Assembly: GCA_026936335.1 (NCBI GenBank)
Contig: JAPMXV010000044.1
Coordinates: 1 to 64,000, forward strand
Reading direction: 5' to 3'
Source of the DNA: Mantamonas sphyraenae
Lineage: Eukaryota > CRuMs > Mantamonadidae
Length of the DNA: 64,000 nucleotides
Both the position numbers and the translations under genes were made by a program. How positions within the stretch are numbered: position 1 is the first letter of the stretch; every line of letters starts with the position of its first letter. Positions 63,738 through 64,000 of the stretch are shown here, piece by piece. The notes beneath the pieces were generated by a model. It made no database searches. It was given only the letters and a program-made list of their open reading frames with translations, and had not been told where the DNA came from.

Positions 63738-64000
63738 TCATTTGCTCGAGCCAAATGCAGCCTCAAACAATGCAGCCATCCCAGAGTCTTTGCTGAGGCC
63801 ATGTTGCTCCTGATAGGAGTGGTAGGAGTCGAGGATTTTGGAGTATGCGTCTTGGAAAAGGACCTGTGGGCCGTCAACAGCGCCGCTTGCGTTGCCACCC
63901 GAGCTGCTTGAGCTGTTGCGTGTGTTCTTGTGCGTGCTGCTGAGTGCAATGATGGCCATGAGCACGCCGTACAGTGCCCGTTTGGGCTGCTTGTCGTTGA
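63738..64000 (-). CDS. Unidentified protein, C-terminal part only (runs off the window)
   Basis: A minus-strand frame open to the window edge ends at 63738. Visible sequence includes NDKQPKRALYGVLMAIIALSS, a Ser/Gly/Asn linker and a helical C-terminus (VLFQDAYSKILDSYHSYQEQ). The first helix is faintly reminiscent of MAGE/NSE3 homology domains, but the visible part is too short to assign. It converges with the mtSSB gene (29 bp between stops). Confidence 0.5.
   Translation of the reverse strand, partial: NDKQPKRALYGVLMAIIALSSTHKNTRNSSSSSGGNASGAVDGPQVLFQDAYSKILDSYHSYQEQHGLSKDSGMAALFEAAFGSSK

Noticed and set aside
1-64000. tRNA, rRNA or prokaryotic operon features
   Set aside because: No tRNA cloverleaf, rRNA stretch, Shine-Dalgarno pattern or rho-independent terminator was apparent on reading; splicing and the telomere show this is nuclear eukaryotic DNA.

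Overview
This window is the left end of a linear eukaryotic chromosome. It opens with about 165 bp of CCCTAA telomere repeat (the TTAGGG type) and then carries roughly 23 nuclear genes, most with short spliceosomal introns. Introns are about 55-360 bp, with GTRNGN donors and often a CTGAC or CTAAC branch-like motif shortly before the AG. The DNA is GC-rich and codons favour C at third positions. Gene content is a unicellular opisthokont-like or other flagellate-protist mix: TRP/polycystin channel, ionotropic glutamate receptor-like channel, atypical E2F7/8, WDR48/UAF1, Elongator Elp4, CCDC112-like coiled coil, DPY30 and VPS9 domains, TPR-OGT. I cannot name the species. Exon boundaries were placed by eye from reading frame, splice signals and family motifs, and each stated join is in phase.

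Layout: 1-6.4 kb is subtelomeric: a gene with four copies of an unrecognised ~170-aa domain, a small hypothetical gene, an LRR-ankyrin gene and a duplicated fragment of that gene's 3' end. 6.4-11.6 kb holds ordinary housekeeping genes (CCDC112-like, TrmL-type SpoU methyltransferase, SLC44 choline transporter-like, phosphopantetheinyl transferase). 11.6-26.3 kb is a mobile island: a TIR-bounded, TA-flanked element carrying a 1,819-aa Fanzor (Fz1), an intact DD34E IS630/Tc1-type transposase head-to-head with it, and a second ~2,112-aa Fanzor (Fz2). 26.4-41.2 kb is a dense run of normal genes (ELP4, ankyrin-TRP/PKD channel, cytochrome b5 reductase, E2F7/8, DLST, WDR48). 41.36-48.04 kb is a second TIR-bounded element with a ~1,831-aa Fanzor (Fz3), sitting between two perfect 424-bp copies of host sequence. 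48.4-64 kb returns to host genes (NUDIX, VPS9-DPY30, iGluR-like, P-loop kinase, PPP1R11, HSP110, TPR-OGT with a signal peptide, mitochondrial SSB, and one gene cut by the window edge).

The most interesting content is the Fanzor family. Fz1 and Fz3 share terminal inverted repeats. Both appear to join an N-terminal FEN/5'-nuclease-like (PIN superfamily) module, with a full set of candidate metal-binding acidic residues, to a C-terminal TnpB/Fanzor RuvC domain whose catalytic glutamate is relocated as in known Fanzors. Fz2 has an N-terminal zinc-finger-like and possible papain/USP-like region, plus a 57-bp coding minisatellite. The Fz3 insertion duplicated 440 bp of target, so that both genes it would have broken (WDR48 and the NUDIX gene) remain intact on opposite sides. 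A cluster of E2F consensus sites upstream of the E2F7/8 gene suggests autoregulation.
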